A stretch of DNA of 64,000 nucleotides, taken from positions 124,001 to 188,000 of the forward strand of contig JAEPOM010000003.1 in assembly GCA_017642885.1 (NCBI GenBank), given 5' to 3'. The notes beneath the pieces are model-generated. The model was given only the letters and a program-made list of their open reading frames with translations. It searched no databases and was not told the origin of the DNA. The translations under genes were made by a program, and so were the position numbers. Source of the stretch: Henriciella sp. (GTDB taxonomy: Bacteria > Pseudomonadota > Alphaproteobacteria > Caulobacterales > Hyphomonadaceae). Shown piece by piece: positions 47,388 to 57,095 of the stretch. Every line of letters begins with the position of its first letter. The stretch's first letter is position 1.

Positions 47388-48701
47388 ATGAAAATCACCA
47401 AACGCCGAGGTGCGCTCGCCGCTCGCTCGTTTTCTGTTCTCGCAATTCTATCACTTTTTGCAGCACCCGCTTTCGCTGACACGGGCGACACCGCGTGGAT
47501 GCTGACTTCAACCGCCTTGGTTCTGTTCATGACCTTGCCGGGCCTCGCTCTGTTTTATGGCGGGCTGGTTCAAGGTAAGAATGTTCTGTCTGTCTTGATG
47601 CAATGTCTGGTTCTGGCCTGCCTGATGTCGCTGGTTTGGGTCGCGGTGGGCTACTCTATCGCATTTGGCGACGGCAATGGCGACGCCGCCGGGATGGGCG
47701 CGCTCTGGGGCGGCCTGTCTGGCGCGTTCTTGAATGGACTAACCCCGGAAGCGACGACGGGGTCGATCCCGGAATCGGTCTTCGTGATGTTCCAGATGAC
47801 TTTCGCAATCATCACACCGGCCTTGATCGTTGGCGCATATGTTGAGCGCGTCAATTTCGGCGCGGTCCTTCTCTTCTCCGTCCTCTGGTTGGTCCTTGTT
47901 TATGCCCCTGTCTGTCATTGGGTATGGGGTGGCGGTTGGCTTGCGGATCAAGGCGTCGCCGATTTCGCAGGCGGCCTCGTTGTTCACGCCACAGCCGGTA
48001 TCAGCTCTCTGGTCTTCGTCATGATGATGGGCAAGCGTACGGGCTTCCCCCAAGAAATGAAGCCTCCGCACAATCCAGCGTTTGTCATGCTCGGCGCGTC
48101 CATGCTCTGGGTCGGTTGGTTCGGTTTCAATGCAGGTTCTGCAGGTGGCGCGAGTGCTGGCGCAGGTCAGGCCATGCTGGTGACGCATCTATCCGCGGCG
48201 ACGGCATCTCTGGTCTGGATGGCGATTGAATGGATCAAGTTCGGTAAGCCAACGCTGGTGGGCACCGCAACCGGGACCATTGCCGGCCTCGCAACGATTA
48301 CACCGGCCGCAGGGTCGGTTGGCCCGCTCGCGGCGATTATCATCGGAACGCTTGCAGCGATCGCGTGCTATTACGCGGTGACGCTGATCCGTACCAAGCT
48401 GAAGATTGATGACAGTCTGGATGTCTTTGCGGTGCACGGTGTTGGCGGCATTCTCGGCACCTTGCTCATCCCGTTCCTTGCCGGCGTCGGTCCAATGGCT
48501 CCAGGCCTCGGTGAGCAGACGATGGGTGGACAGTTTATCGTCCAGCTCACCGGTGTCGTCACGGTCTGTGTCTGGTCGGCGGTGTTCAGCGCCATCATTC
48601 TGTTCCTGGTGAAGCTCGTAACACCTCTGCGTGTCTCAGCTGAAGACGAGGAAACCGGGCTCGACACCGCGAGTCATGGGGAATCTGCCTACGGGCACTA
48701 A
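47388..48701 (+). CDS. amt: Ammonium transporter (Amt/Mep/Rh)
   Basis: Started at the ATG at 47388 (GGGAGGG upstream), it has 437 residues with a cleavable signal peptide (about residues 10-31, APAFA|DTGD). Eleven membrane helices follow; the Amt signatures DFAGGLVVHATAGISSLV and GWFGFNAGSAGG are clear, with the pore histidine in VVHAT and a further one in FAVHGVGG. It is a trimeric ammonium channel. No glnK lies beside it, though they are often paired. A strong terminator follows. Confidence 0.95.
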   Translation: MKITKRRGALAARSFSVLAILSLFAAPAFADTGDTAWMLTSTALVLFMTLPGLALFYGGLVQGKNVLSVLMQCLVLACLMSLVWVAVGYSIAFGDGNGDAAGMGALWGGLSGAFLNGLTPEATTGSIPESVFVMFQMTFAIITPALIVGAYVERVNFGAVLLFSVLWLVLVYAPVCHWVWGGGWLADQGVADFAGGLVVHATAGISSLVFVMMMGKRTGFPQEMKPPHNPAFVMLGASMLWVGWFGFNAGSAGGASAGAGQAMLVTHLSAATASLVWMAIEWIKFGKPTLVGTATGTIAGLATITPAAGSVGPLAAIIIGTLAAIACYYAVTLIRTKLKIDDSLDVFAVHGVGGILGTLLIPFLAGVGPMAPGLGEQTMGGQFIVQLTGVVTVCVWSAVFSAIILFLVKLVTPLRVSAEDEETGLDTASHGESAYGH

Positions 48702-48719
48702 TCCCTCGCACATCCGAAG

Positions 48720-48750
48720 AAGGGGCCGGCGCGATCCGGTCCCTTTTTTC
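48720..48750 (+). terminator. Intrinsic terminator of amt
   Basis: AAGGGGCCGG (48720-48729) pairs with CCGGTCCCTT (48736-48745, one G-U), followed by a T run, 18 bp after the amt stop. Confidence 0.85.
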
Positions 48751-48781
48751 TTAGTCCGATGTCAGGTTTCTTGATCCGATG

Positions 48782-50620
48782 TCAGGCCGCTTCGCGCACG
48801 ATGCGCGCAATATCCTCGCCATAGCGACCCGCCTTCTTCTCCCCAACGCCTGAGATTTGCAGCAACTCGACCATATCGGCAGGGCGTTCAGTCGCGATCG
48901 TCGCCAGCGTCTTGTCGTGGAAGATCACGTAGGGCGGAACCCCTTTTGCTTTAGCGAGTTCGACCCGCCAGTTGCGCAAGAGGTCAAACAGTTCGCGATC
49001 GCGCGTCGACAGATCGGCAAAGGCCGCACTCGTCGTTTTTCCACCGCGCGACCGTACGCGTCTCACCGTCGGGTCGCTGCGCAACAGGATTTCTCGATCG
49101 CCTTTGAACAGGGTCTTGGCGACATCGTGGTCCGGAACGAAGATAAAGGGGCGCATGCTCTCTCCACCTTCTGCCAACAGTCCGGTGAATAAGAGCTCGT
49201 CAAACACAGCGTTCCAGCCAGACTTGGTCATTTCCGCGCCAATCCCATATGTAGACTGTTGTGATAGATCTTCGTCGAACCCGTCTTTGGCCTGGCCCAT
49301 CAAATGGATGATCAGCCTTCCACGGCCGATCTTCTGACCGCAGCGTAGTACAGCAGACACCGCCATCTGCGCCCAGCGCGTTGCATCAAAAAGCTCCCCA
49401 TCTTCAGCCTGACAATTGTCGCACGCGCCACAAGGCGTCGCGTCATGTTCACCAAAATATTGACGCACCGACTGACGGCGGCAGGCATCACCATTCAAGA
49501 GCGCGAATAGCTGTCGGGTCTTGTTGATTTGGACTCGCTTCACCGCCTCTTCCGCGTCGCTGTCATAGCTCCACATCAAGCTTCGGCGCAGATCCGCAGA
49601 CCCAAACAGAGCATACCCTTCAGCGGGCTCGCCATCGCGCCCTGCACGGCCCACTTCCTGCCAATACGCCTCAATAGTCTTGGGCGGATCGGCATGCATG
49701 ACAAAGCGTACATCGGGTTTGTCGACGCCCATACCGAACGCGACCGTGGCGCACATAACAAGGCCATCTTCCAATAGGAACCGGCGTTGGCGCTCGGTCC
49801 GATCCGCGGCATCCAGACCGGCATGATAAGCCAGCGCTGCGATACCCTGTTTCTCCAAAGCTTCGGCGAGCTGCTCTGTCCCTTTGCGGGTGGCGGCATA
49901 GACAATTCCGCTCTCACCTTTGTGCGCCCGAATAAGGCTGATGAGGCGGTCGTTCTTGTTCCCCACCTTGGGCTCGGCGTTAAGGTTGAGGTTCGGGCGA
50001 TCGAAACTCGCCACATGCACGGCTGGATCAACAAGATCGAGCTGCGCCAGAATATCGTCCCGCGTGCGATCATCGGCGGTCGCGGTTACCGCCAGTCGCG
50101 GCACTCCGGGGAACGCCGTCTTGAGACGTCCCAAAGCGCGATAATCAGGCCGGAAATCGTGCCCCCACTGGCTCACGCAGTGAGCTTCATCGACAGCGAT
50201 GAGCGAGACTTGAATCTGGCTGAGCGCATTGAGCAAACCGCCCGACAGTCCTTCCGGTGAGACGTACAACATGTGCATCTCGCCCGCCCGCGCAGCTTGC
50301 AGCGCCGCCAGCCGGTCTTCATGGGACATAGTGGAATCAAGTCGGTCGGCCCGGACACCCAGAGCTTTCAGCGCGTCAACCTGATCCGACATCAACGCAA
50401 TCAGCGGTGAAACGATGATGCCTACACCGTCGCGCAGCATTGACGGGATCTGGTAGCAGAGCGATTTCCCGCCGCCCGTAGGCAGCACGGCCAGCGCGTC
50501 ACGGCCAGCCATCACATCGGAAATCACATCCGCCTGCAGGCCACGAAAATCATCATAGCCGTAAACCCGCTGTAGCAAGTCGCGGGCATTTTGAAGCGTG
50601 GCATCATCGGCGTGAGTCAT
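48782..50620 (-). CDS. recQ: ATP-dependent DNA helicase RecQ
   Basis: A 612-residue RecQ starting at the ATG at 50620; an in-frame TTG at 50656 would add 12 residues. Helicase motifs: [14 protein letters not shown] (Walker A), [19 protein letters not shown] (DExH and motif II region), [12 protein letters not shown] (motif VI). The RQC zinc domain has [10 protein letters not shown] and CGACDNC, and an HRDC domain lies at the C-terminus. It unwinds recombination intermediates. It is the last gene of a four-gene minus-strand unit with an HDAC-like gene and two thioesterases. Confidence 0.96.
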   Translation of the reverse strand: MTHADDATLQNARDLLQRVYGYDDFRGLQADVISDVMAGRDALAVLPTGGGKSLCYQIPSMLRDGVGIIVSPLIALMSDQVDALKALGVRADRLDSTMSHEDRLAALQAARAGEMHMLYVSPEGLSGGLLNALSQIQVSLIAVDEAHCVSQWGHDFRPDYRALGRLKTAFPGVPRLAVTATADDRTRDDILAQLDLVDPAVHVASFDRPNLNLNAEPKVGNKNDRLISLIRAHKGESGIVYAATRKGTEQLAEALEKQGIAALAYHAGLDAADRTERQRRFLLEDGLVMCATVAFGMGVDKPDVRFVMHADPPKTIEAYWQEVGRAGRDGEPAEGYALFGSADLRRSLMWSYDSDAEEAVKRVQINKTRQLFALLNGDACRRQSVRQYFGEHDATPCGACDNCQAEDGELFDATRWAQMAVSAVLRCGQKIGRGRLIIHLMGQAKDGFDEDLSQQSTYGIGAEMTKSGWNAVFDELLFTGLLAEGGESMRPFIFVPDHDVAKTLFKGDREILLRSDPTVRRVRSRGGKTTSAAFADLSTRDRELFDLLRNWRVELAKAKGVPPYVIFHDKTLATIATERPADMVELLQISGVGEKKAGRYGEDIARIVREAA

Positions 50621-50673
50621 TTCCAGAGCTGTCAAAGGAATCGCGCCATGAAACAAGCGATCAGAGCGGGCGA

Positions 50674-51564
50674 TCAGACGATTTCTTGCAATGCATCGAC
50701 CAGATAGGTGTGGCGCATGGCAACCGCGCGCGCATCCTTGCTGTAGCCACCGCCAAGCACGCCAACCACTGGAACACCGGCTGCGGCGCAGGCGTTAGCG
50801 ACCAGGCGATCCCGTGCTTTCAAACCATTATCTGTGAGGCTGAGCAGGCCTAGGCGGTCGTCAATATGAGGATCGACCCCGGCATTGTAGAAGATCAGTT
50901 CCGGACGCGCGGACGCCATCGTATCGCGGACGAGTTGCTGCGCCGCTGCCAGGTACGCGGCGTCTTCCGTATCGCGCGGCAGCCCCAGGTCCAGGTCAGA
51001 GGGTGGCTTGGACCGTGGCCAGTTTTCCTCGCAGTGCAGCGACGCTGTGAACACGCGCGGATCATCCGCGAAGATCAAAGCCGTCCCATCGCCATGATGT
51101 ACGTCGAGATCGATTATAGCGATGCGATGAACCCGCGCCTCATCGAGCAGGCTGAGCGCGGCCACGGCGACATCGTTGAACACGCAAAAGCCCGCACCGC
51201 CCTGATAGTCCGCGTGGTGACTTCCGCCCGCGAGATTGACCGCAGCTCCCACCTCCAACGCCCGGCGCGCCGCCAATTCCGTGCCGCCAACTGAAGCTCG
51301 GGTCCGCGCCGCAATTGCGGGTGTCATCTCAAATCCAACGCGACGTGCTATCTTGCGATCGAGTGCGCTGGTCAGGACACCTTGTACATAGGAGGGATCA
51401 TGCGCCCGCTCGAGCGCGGCTTGCGAGGCATGGATTGGCGCTTCGAGGTCATACCCGCGATCTCGCAGAATTTCTGCCACGAGCGAATACTTGCGCATCG
51501 GGAAGCGATGATCATCGCCAACGCTCGAAGCGTCATAATCAGGGTGGTGGACGATGGGCAGCAT
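50674..51564 (-). CDS. Histone-deacetylase-family zinc amidohydrolase
   Basis: A 296-residue class II HDAC-like protein. The active-site signatures [17 protein letters not shown] and [14 protein letters not shown] (zinc-binding Asp and His) and a later [11 protein letters not shown] are present. In bacteria such enzymes remove acetyl groups from small molecules (polyamines, acetoin-type compounds) or proteins. It starts 16 bp after the thioesterase and lies just upstream of recQ. Confidence 0.93.
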   Translation of the reverse strand: MLPIVHHPDYDASSVGDDHRFPMRKYSLVAEILRDRGYDLEAPIHASQAALERAHDPSYVQGVLTSALDRKIARRVGFEMTPAIAARTRASVGGTELAARRALEVGAAVNLAGGSHHADYQGGAGFCVFNDVAVAALSLLDEARVHRIAIIDLDVHHGDGTALIFADDPRVFTASLHCEENWPRSKPPSDLDLGLPRDTEDAAYLAAAQQLVRDTMASARPELIFYNAGVDPHIDDRLGLLSLTDNGLKARDRLVANACAAAGVPVVGVLGGGYSKDARAVAMRHTYLVDALQEIV

Positions 51565-51580
51565 GACCCGGAATATGGCG

Positions 51581-52018
51581 CTAGCTATTCTGCTCGCCAG
51601 AGCGATTCAGCAGAAAATGCCCATTCAAAGCTGCTACTGGCTTGTCGCGTTCGCTTTGCCAGGCCTCGGCGGTCACAGAAGCCATTCGGCGGCCAAGTTT
51701 GATCACACGGGCGCGACCGTAGAGATCCTCGGCTTTGCCCTGACGCAAATAATCGACCGTGATGTTGATCGTGCGCGCGGGGCGCTCGACATCGGAGACC
51801 AGAAACAGCTGTGCCATGGCCGTCATTTCCAGGAAGGTTCCGATCGCGCCGCCATGCAGAGCCTTGATGGTAAAGTTGCCGATCAACTTGTCCTGGAATG
51901 GCAGGACCGTAGTCATGTCATCGCCTTTGATATCGCAGCGCATGCCCAGAGTTTGAACGATAGGAACACGTTTCAAAAAACCTTCTAGCTGCTGGCCGCG
52001 GGAGAGTGTCTCGCTCAT
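51581..52018 (-). CDS. PaaI-type hotdog thioesterase (first of two)
   Basis: A 145-residue hotdog-fold protein. The pattern GNFTIKALHGGAIGTFLEMTAMAQLF, then TINITVDYLRQG, is that of PaaI-type acyl-CoA thioesterases, the HGG region being the catalytic helix start. Its ATG overlaps the stop of the following thioesterase gene by 4 nt. It probably hydrolyses phenylacetyl-, aromatic or acyl-CoA thioesters; the substrate is unknown. Confidence 0.87.
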   Translation of the reverse strand: MSETLSRGQQLEGFLKRVPIVQTLGMRCDIKGDDMTTVLPFQDKLIGNFTIKALHGGAIGTFLEMTAMAQLFLVSDVERPARTINITVDYLRQGKAEDLYGRARVIKLGRRMASVTAEAWQSERDKPVAALNGHFLLNRSGEQNS

Positions 52019-52497
52019 TCTGGAACTCCCAGGCTGGCTTTCGGACGGGGCTTGTTGATCGCGAAGGCGCCTTGGGCGGTGGCAATCACCTTGTCGCGGC
52101 TTTCATGATACGCCCAGGCCCGCGTGAAGGCGACGGACTTGGTCACGTGATAGCACTCCGCTTCGCCGATAATATCGCGGCCACTGTCTGCCGGGCGCAT
52201 ATAGTCGATGCGCAGATCCAGGGTCGCGACGAAACGAAACTCTTCAAGCGATGCGGCGCAAGCCATGCCGCTCAGATTGTCCAATAGTGTCGTGATCGCC
52301 CCGCCATGGATCACCTGGGCGTCGACGTCTCCGACGAGATGTTCGGCGAACGGCTGAACGCCCCAGACCTGACCCCGTTCGACGCGGGTGACTTTAAAGC
52401 CCGTCTCGCGGGCCCACGGTACGACCTGAGTCATGCCGTCCATATGCTGGCGCATCAGCTCAATCCGTTTGTCCAGGCTGGAAGTGCTTTCGTCCAT
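52015..52497 (-). CDS. PaaI-type hotdog thioesterase (second of two)
   Basis: Started at the ATG at 52497 (GAGGT 5 nt upstream), it has 160 residues; an in-frame start at 52674 would run into the divergent monooxygenase gene and is rejected. It shows HGGAITTLLDNLSGMACA and LDLRIDYMRPADSGRDIIGEAECYHV, as in the preceding paralogue. The two overlapping paralogues are probably co-translated and may form a heteromer. It is divergent from the monooxygenase, and a TetR-type operator lies between them. Confidence 0.85.
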   Translation of the reverse strand: MDESTSSLDKRIELMRQHMDGMTQVVPWARETGFKVTRVERGQVWGVQPFAEHLVGDVDAQVIHGGAITTLLDNLSGMACAASLEEFRFVATLDLRIDYMRPADSGRDIIGEAECYHVTKSVAFTRAWAYHESRDKVIATAQGAFAINKPRPKASLGVPE

Positions 52498-52512
52498 CAG
52501 GACCTCACAAGT

Positions 52513-52525
52513 TGACGCTCCGTCG
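52513..52525. promoter_or_regulatory. TetR-type operator copy, thioesterase/monooxygenase divergent promoter
   Basis: TGACG-CTC-CGTCG, one mismatch from a perfect TGACG-N3-CGTCA palindrome, within the 103-bp gap between the divergent starts at 52497 and 52601. The TTGACG around it also resembles a -35 box, and a second TTGACG (52530-52535) with TACCAT 16 nt downstream may be the monooxygenase promoter. Confidence 0.6.
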
Positions 52526-52600
52526 CAAATTGACGTTCGCGTAAGCGGATATACCATCTCATCATAACGATAAACCGGTAACCTCACGGGAGGATCAAAC

Positions 52601-53941
52601 ATGGCTTTTGATGCTGAAACGGCAGGAAAAGCATGCATCATCGGAGCAGGTTGCAGCGGCTTCACCATGGCCAAGCGACTGAAAGACTATGGCATCACCT
52701 ATGATTGCTTCGAGGCCTCCGACGATATTGGCGGGAACTGGTACTATAAGAACCCGAACGGCATGTCGTCCTGCTATCAGAGCCTCCACATCGACACGTC
52801 GAAATGGCGATTAGCCTTTGAGGATTATCCAGTCCCCGAAGATTGGCCGGACTTTCCTCATCACAGCCAGCTGCTGCAATACTTCCATGATTATGTCGAT
52901 CATTTCGGCCTGCGTGAGACGATCACGTTCAATACCAGCGTCGATAAGGCTGTGCGCCGCGAAGATGGCGACTGGGATGTGACACTGTCAAACGGAGAGA
53001 CCCACACCTATCAATGGGTGTTCGTTGGCAATGGACACCATTGGGATCCTCGCACGCCAGACGATTATCCCCGACAAGAGTCATTCACAGGCTACCAGAT
53101 CCATAGCCACAATTATGAAGATCCGTTCGAGCCATATGACTTCCGCGGTAAGAAAATCCTGGTTGTTGGTGCGGGCAATTCGGCCATGGATATCTCTTCT
53201 GAGCTTTCGCAGCGGCCGATTGCGGACAAGCTGATCATCTCGATGCGGCGAGGTGTTTGGGTTCTGCCAAAATACCTTGGCGGACAACCCGCTGACAAAG
53301 CCGTGCTACCAGGCTGGATGCCGGCAAGCATCGGCCGTGCCCTGGCCCGCTCCAAGATCAAGAAAGAAATCGGCAATCCGGAAGACTATGGTTTGCCAAA
53401 GCCGGATCATGAGCCGCTGGATGCGCATCCATCGGTCTCCGGGGAGTTCCTGACCCGTGTCGGATGCGGCGACATTACCTCCAAGGGCGCGATCGAGCGC
53501 TTCGAGCCGAATGCGGTCATCTTCACGGATGGCAGCCGCGAAGAGATTGACACGATCGTCTGGGCGACCGGGTATAAAGTTTCCTTCCCGTTCTTCGAGG
53601 ATCCCGAGCTGACCCCAAAGGATAACCGGTTCCCGTTATTCAAGCGGATGGTGAAGCCTGGATACGAGAATCTGTTCTTTCTGGCCCTTGCGCAGCCCCT
53701 GCCCACGCTGGTGAATTTTGCGGAGCAGCAATCCAAACTCGTGGCCGCTCTGGTCGCTGGGGAATATGCTCTGCCGAGCGCTCAGGAGATGCATCGGATC
53801 ACCGAGGCTGATGAAAAGACACATATGGGCCACTTTTATCAGGCAGTTCGTCACACAATGCAGGTCGATTTCAACACTTATGTAAGAGACCTCATGCAAG
53901 AAATTGAGAAGGGACGAAAGCGCGCCCGCGTGTCTGTGTAG
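52601..53941 (+). CDS. Flavin-containing monooxygenase (class B flavoprotein)
   Basis: A 446-residue FAD/NAD(P)H monooxygenase. The FAD-binding motif is IIGAGCSGF (residues 13-21), the class fingerprint FxGxxxH is FVGNGHH (141-147), and the NADPH motif is VVGAGNSAMD (188-197). Strictly, the residue following the fingerprint is not the Trp of Baeyer-Villiger enzymes, so whether it oxygenates heteroatoms or ketones is open. GGGAGGATC precedes the ATG. It starts a plus-strand gene series that includes a hydrolase and an oxidoreductase. Confidence 0.9.
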   Translation: MAFDAETAGKACIIGAGCSGFTMAKRLKDYGITYDCFEASDDIGGNWYYKNPNGMSSCYQSLHIDTSKWRLAFEDYPVPEDWPDFPHHSQLLQYFHDYVDHFGLRETITFNTSVDKAVRREDGDWDVTLSNGETHTYQWVFVGNGHHWDPRTPDDYPRQESFTGYQIHSHNYEDPFEPYDFRGKKILVVGAGNSAMDISSELSQRPIADKLIISMRRGVWVLPKYLGGQPADKAVLPGWMPASIGRALARSKIKKEIGNPEDYGLPKPDHEPLDAHPSVSGEFLTRVGCGDITSKGAIERFEPNAVIFTDGSREEIDTIVWATGYKVSFPFFEDPELTPKDNRFPLFKRMVKPGYENLFFLALAQPLPTLVNFAEQQSKLVAALVAGEYALPSAQEMHRITEADEKTHMGHFYQAVRHTMQVDFNTYVRDLMQEIEKGRKRARVSV

Positions 53942-53959
53942 AGTATCAGGAGCAGGACA

Positions 53960-54640
53960 ATGCGAACCATCGTTGCGGGGCTGGCAGCTGCGAGCCTCTT
54001 CGCATGCTCGTCCCCACCGCCGCCGGTTCAGTATCCGCAAGGTCCGATCGCGACCCCGTCGCCAGCGCCAAATTCACCACGCGCGCAGCAAGGACCGTTC
54101 AAGCCAGACTATCATCTACGCGCCTGCACGCCTTCGTTTTCGAACCGGCCTGCAACTGACTCCAATGGCCGCATTCTGAATTACAATGCGCTGGTTGTTG
54201 CCAAAGGCGTTGTGCTGGCAGCGTCACCCGCGAACGGCGCATGCATGACGTCTGGTTTCGGACCGCGCTTTAGCTCTATGCACAAAGGCATCGACCTACA
54301 GGCAAGGCCCGCCGTTCCAATCTATTCAGCCGGCCCCGGGCGCGTGCTGGAAGTCAGCCAACTATCCGGTTTCGGATACCAAGTCCTGATCGGGCACGGA
54401 AACGGCGTCTATACACGCTACGCTCACCTCGCCTATTTCGCAAAAGGCCTCTCGCCCGGCCAGAAGATCGGCTTTGGCCAACCCCTCGGGATGATGGGGC
54501 GAACGGGGAATGCGACCGCCATTCACGTCCATTACGAAATCCTGACCGGTAATTACAACACTCCGAAAAAATCCTGGGGTCTGACCGCAAACAACCCGCT
54601 GGACTTTCCGCGATGGAGTGGCTTGGATAGCAATAGCTGA
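53960..54640 (+). CDS. LytM/M23-domain lipoprotein
   Basis: A 226-residue predicted lipoprotein: LFAC forms the lipobox (lipid on C16), followed by a proline-rich linker. The M23 domain has HKGIDL (HxxxD), YAHLAYF and HVHYEI, so all zinc and catalytic histidines are present. It likely trims or binds peptidoglycan in the periplasm. It lies 18 bp after the monooxygenase gene and may be co-transcribed with it, though functionally unrelated. Confidence 0.9.
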   Translation: MRTIVAGLAAASLFACSSPPPPVQYPQGPIATPSPAPNSPRAQQGPFKPDYHLRACTPSFSNRPATDSNGRILNYNALVVAKGVVLAASPANGACMTSGFGPRFSSMHKGIDLQARPAVPIYSAGPGRVLEVSQLSGFGYQVLIGHGNGVYTRYAHLAYFAKGLSPGQKIGFGQPLGMMGRTGNATAIHVHYEILTGNYNTPKKSWGLTANNPLDFPRWSGLDSNS

Positions 54641-54657
54641 TCACGGGGCATCGATCA

Positions 54658-55335
54658 TTGCTGAGCTTTCTCGATCCAAACACACTCGCGCGCACCTATC
54701 GTGACCCGGTTGCCTGGGTCATTCTGGCCGTCGATCTGTTTCCGATCTGGGCTGTTCTGACGCTCGGATGGGGCGCCGCTCCTCTCGTCTTTCTCTATTG
54801 GCTCGAAAACCTGATCATTGGCGCCGTGGCACTCGCGAAAATGATCGCGGCAAGCGTTAGAGAGCACGTAATCGGCGCGCTCGGGTTGCTGTTCATAGGA
54901 CCTTTTTTCGTTTTTCACTTTGGCATGTTCTGCTTCGTTCATGGCGTGTTCGTCAGCTCGTTTGCGAATATGAACACATCGGGCGGGCCGAGCTTCCCGA
55001 CCCCTGTGGGACTTGTGCAGGAAGCCCTGCAGTCCGGCGCCAGCATGCCGACCTTTGTACTGGCGATAATCGCGGTGCAGATATTTCTTTTCGTCCAGGA
55101 TTTCATTTTGCGCGGCGAGTATCGCGAGAGCTCGATCGACCAAGAAATGATGAAGCCTTACGGCCGCGTGATTGTGCTCCATATTGCGATCTTCGCGGGC
55201 GCGTTCGCCATGGCAGCCCTCGGCGAGCCGCTTTGGGGCGTGCTCGCGCTCATCCTGCTCCGCGCGGTCTGGGGCGTTTTCCTGAGCGTTCGGCGGAGGC
55301 TGCAAATTGACGGTGCAGCGCAACTTAAAAGTTGA
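54658..55335 (+). CDS. DUF6498 membrane protein
   Basis: A 225-residue protein starting with TTG, 17 nt after the LytM gene. About six hydrophobic helices are visible; the conserved part is DPVAWVILAVDLFPIWAVL and VFLYWLENLIIGAV, the DUF6498 signature. Function is unknown. Its stop codon (55333-55335) overlaps the TetR-type operator at 55333-55345, so operator occupancy need not affect its own translation. Confidence 0.8.
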   Translation: MLSFLDPNTLARTYRDPVAWVILAVDLFPIWAVLTLGWGAAPLVFLYWLENLIIGAVALAKMIAASVREHVIGALGLLFIGPFFVFHFGMFCFVHGVFVSSFANMNTSGGPSFPTPVGLVQEALQSGASMPTFVLAIIAVQIFLFVQDFILRGEYRESSIDQEMMKPYGRVIVLHIAIFAGAFAMAALGEPLWGVLALILLRAVWGVFLSVRRRLQIDGAAQLKS

Positions 55336-55345
55336 CGATCCGTCA
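55333..55345. promoter_or_regulatory. TetR-type operator upstream of the tetR gene
   Basis: TGACG-ATC-CGTCA is a perfect inverted repeat with a 3-bp centre, 42 bp before the tetR start codon. It matches the sequence at 52513-52525 almost exactly, also in the flanking AAGTTGACG. Confidence 0.7.
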
Positions 55346-55386
55346 CCCATCTGAACAAGGTGTCCTCAAGAGGGATACGGAATCTT

Positions 55387-56016
55387 ATGACGGTCACGGC
55401 TGAACCAGCTGCACGAATGGGCAAACGCGCTCGCGCAAAAGAAGCCAACCGGACGGCGATTCTGGAGGCGGCCCGAACCGTCTTTGCGCGCATCGGTTAT
55501 GACGCGGCAAACATCCGCGACATAATCCGCGAAACCGACCTCGCCAGCGGTACATTCTATAATTATTTCAAATCCAAAGAAGAGGTGTTCGAAGCGATCG
55601 CGAATGACAGCGTACAACGCTTTCGTCCTCTTCTGCAGAAAGTTCGCGAGGAAGCTCAGGACCTTGAATCCTATCTCCACGCAGCCTTCGGCGCCTATTT
55701 CAGTTTTCTTGCTGAAGAGAATGACCCTGCAATCGAAGCTGGCACACCTCATATGAGCCTGATCGGCGTGCGCATCGACACGCCGGAAATGCAGACGGTC
55801 TCGGACGAAATCCGAGCGGATCTCGAAATTGTCATGGACAAGATCGGGCTCGCGCATCTGGATCTGGAATACTTAACCGCCGCCGCAATCGGGATCGCTC
55901 GGGAGATGGGAGATCATATGCTGCAACGTCGCCCAGTTGACGCGGCGGGAGCAACCGAATTCGCGACAAAACTGATGCTCGCGGGCATTGAGGCGCTTGC
56001 TAAATCTGACCGCTAA
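55387..56016 (+). CDS. TetR/AcrR-family transcriptional regulator
   Basis: A 209-residue TetR protein starting at 55387. The N-terminal HTH (about residues 28-62) reads ARTVFARIGYDAANIRDIIRETDLASGTFYNYFKSKEEVF; the C-terminal domain is divergent. The perfect palindrome at 55333 is placed for autoregulation, and the like copy at 52513 for control of the monooxygenase and thioesterases. The alpha/beta hydrolase and oxidoreductase genes follow on the same strand. Inducer unknown. Confidence 0.9.
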   Translation: MTVTAEPAARMGKRARAKEANRTAILEAARTVFARIGYDAANIRDIIRETDLASGTFYNYFKSKEEVFEAIANDSVQRFRPLLQKVREEAQDLESYLHAAFGAYFSFLAEENDPAIEAGTPHMSLIGVRIDTPEMQTVSDEIRADLEIVMDKIGLAHLDLEYLTAAAIGIAREMGDHMLQRRPVDAAGATEFATKLMLAGIEALAKSDR

Positions 56017-56060
56017 GTCAGATTAGATCCCAATAAGACAATAATTGGGAGGGCCGGTGG

Positions 56061-57095
56061 ATGAGTCTTCAGGCAATGATTGCGAAGCTGCTATTAAAGC
56101 TGCCCGCCAGTATCAAGATCAAAATGGCGGGGGGCGAACCCGTCGTGATTGGCGGGCGAACGCTCGATCCGAACCTGCAGTTCATTGCCCATGGCGCAGC
56201 CAACCAACCGCCCATGTCATCGCTCGAGCCGGAGATTGCCCAGGCCGCTGCGATCGAGGGGCTCGGCATGTTTGCCGCCAAACCTGAGCCCGGCGTCCGG
56301 TTCGAAGACACGACCATTCCAGGTAAGGACGGACATCAGATTCCTGTCCGCCTCTACCAACCTGATGATCAGGATCCGTCAGCGCCGATGATGGCATATT
56401 GGCATATGGGCGGCGGCGTCATCCTGAATGTCGAAGCGTGCCATGCCTTTTGTTCGATGATCGCCAAGATCGCCAAATGCCCGATAGTGTCTGTGGATTA
56501 CAGATTGGCCCCGCAGCACAAATTCCCGACGGGCCTGGAAGACTGCATCTCGGCTTATGAGTGGACGCTCTCCAATGCCGAAAAGTACGGCGCCCCGGCC
56601 GGTCGCGCAGCGATTGGCGGCGACAGCATGGGCGGCAATTTCAGCGCGATCATCGCACAAGAAGCGACCCGGCGCGGCATGCCGAAGCCCGAGCTTCAAT
56701 TGCTGCTCTATCCCGCCACAGACCTGGTGACGGAGTTTCCGTCAGCAACGACTTATGGCGAGACCTACCCGCTCTCAACCGACACGATGCAATGGTTCAT
56801 GAAACAGTATCTGCCGGAAGAGTTCGATCGCGCCAATGTGTTGCTGTCACCGGCCCAGGAAAGCCGGCTGGAAGGCCTCCCTCCGGCCGTAATCGTAACC
56901 GCAGGTTTCGACCCTCTCGTTGATGACGGCGCGGCCTACGCCCAGAAGCTCGAAGCCGCAGGCGTCGACGTGACGTTCAAATGCTATGACAGCCTCGCGC
57001 ATGGCTTTACCGCGTTTACCGCCGTGGTGCCCGCGGCGCGTACGGCGTGCCTGGAAGTCGCCGGCATGGTGCGCGACGCCTATAGCAAGCTCTGA
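56061..57095 (+). CDS. Alpha/beta hydrolase, hormone-sensitive-lipase-like esterase
   Basis: A 344-residue hydrolase. The oxyanion-hole motif reads HMGGG (residues 115-119) where HSL-type enzymes have HGGG, the nucleophile is in GGDSMGG (S189), the acid is in FDPLVDDG, and the histidine is in LAHGFTAF. GGGAGGG precedes the ATG. It probably hydrolyses short esters. Its stop overlaps the next start by 1 nt. Confidence 0.92.
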   Translation: MSLQAMIAKLLLKLPASIKIKMAGGEPVVIGGRTLDPNLQFIAHGAANQPPMSSLEPEIAQAAAIEGLGMFAAKPEPGVRFEDTTIPGKDGHQIPVRLYQPDDQDPSAPMMAYWHMGGGVILNVEACHAFCSMIAKIAKCPIVSVDYRLAPQHKFPTGLEDCISAYEWTLSNAEKYGAPAGRAAIGGDSMGGNFSAIIAQEATRRGMPKPELQLLLYPATDLVTEFPSATTYGETYPLSTDTMQWFMKQYLPEEFDRANVLLSPAQESRLEGLPPAVIVTAGFDPLVDDGAAYAQKLEAAGVDVTFKCYDSLAHGFTAFTAVVPAARTACLEVAGMVRDAYSKL

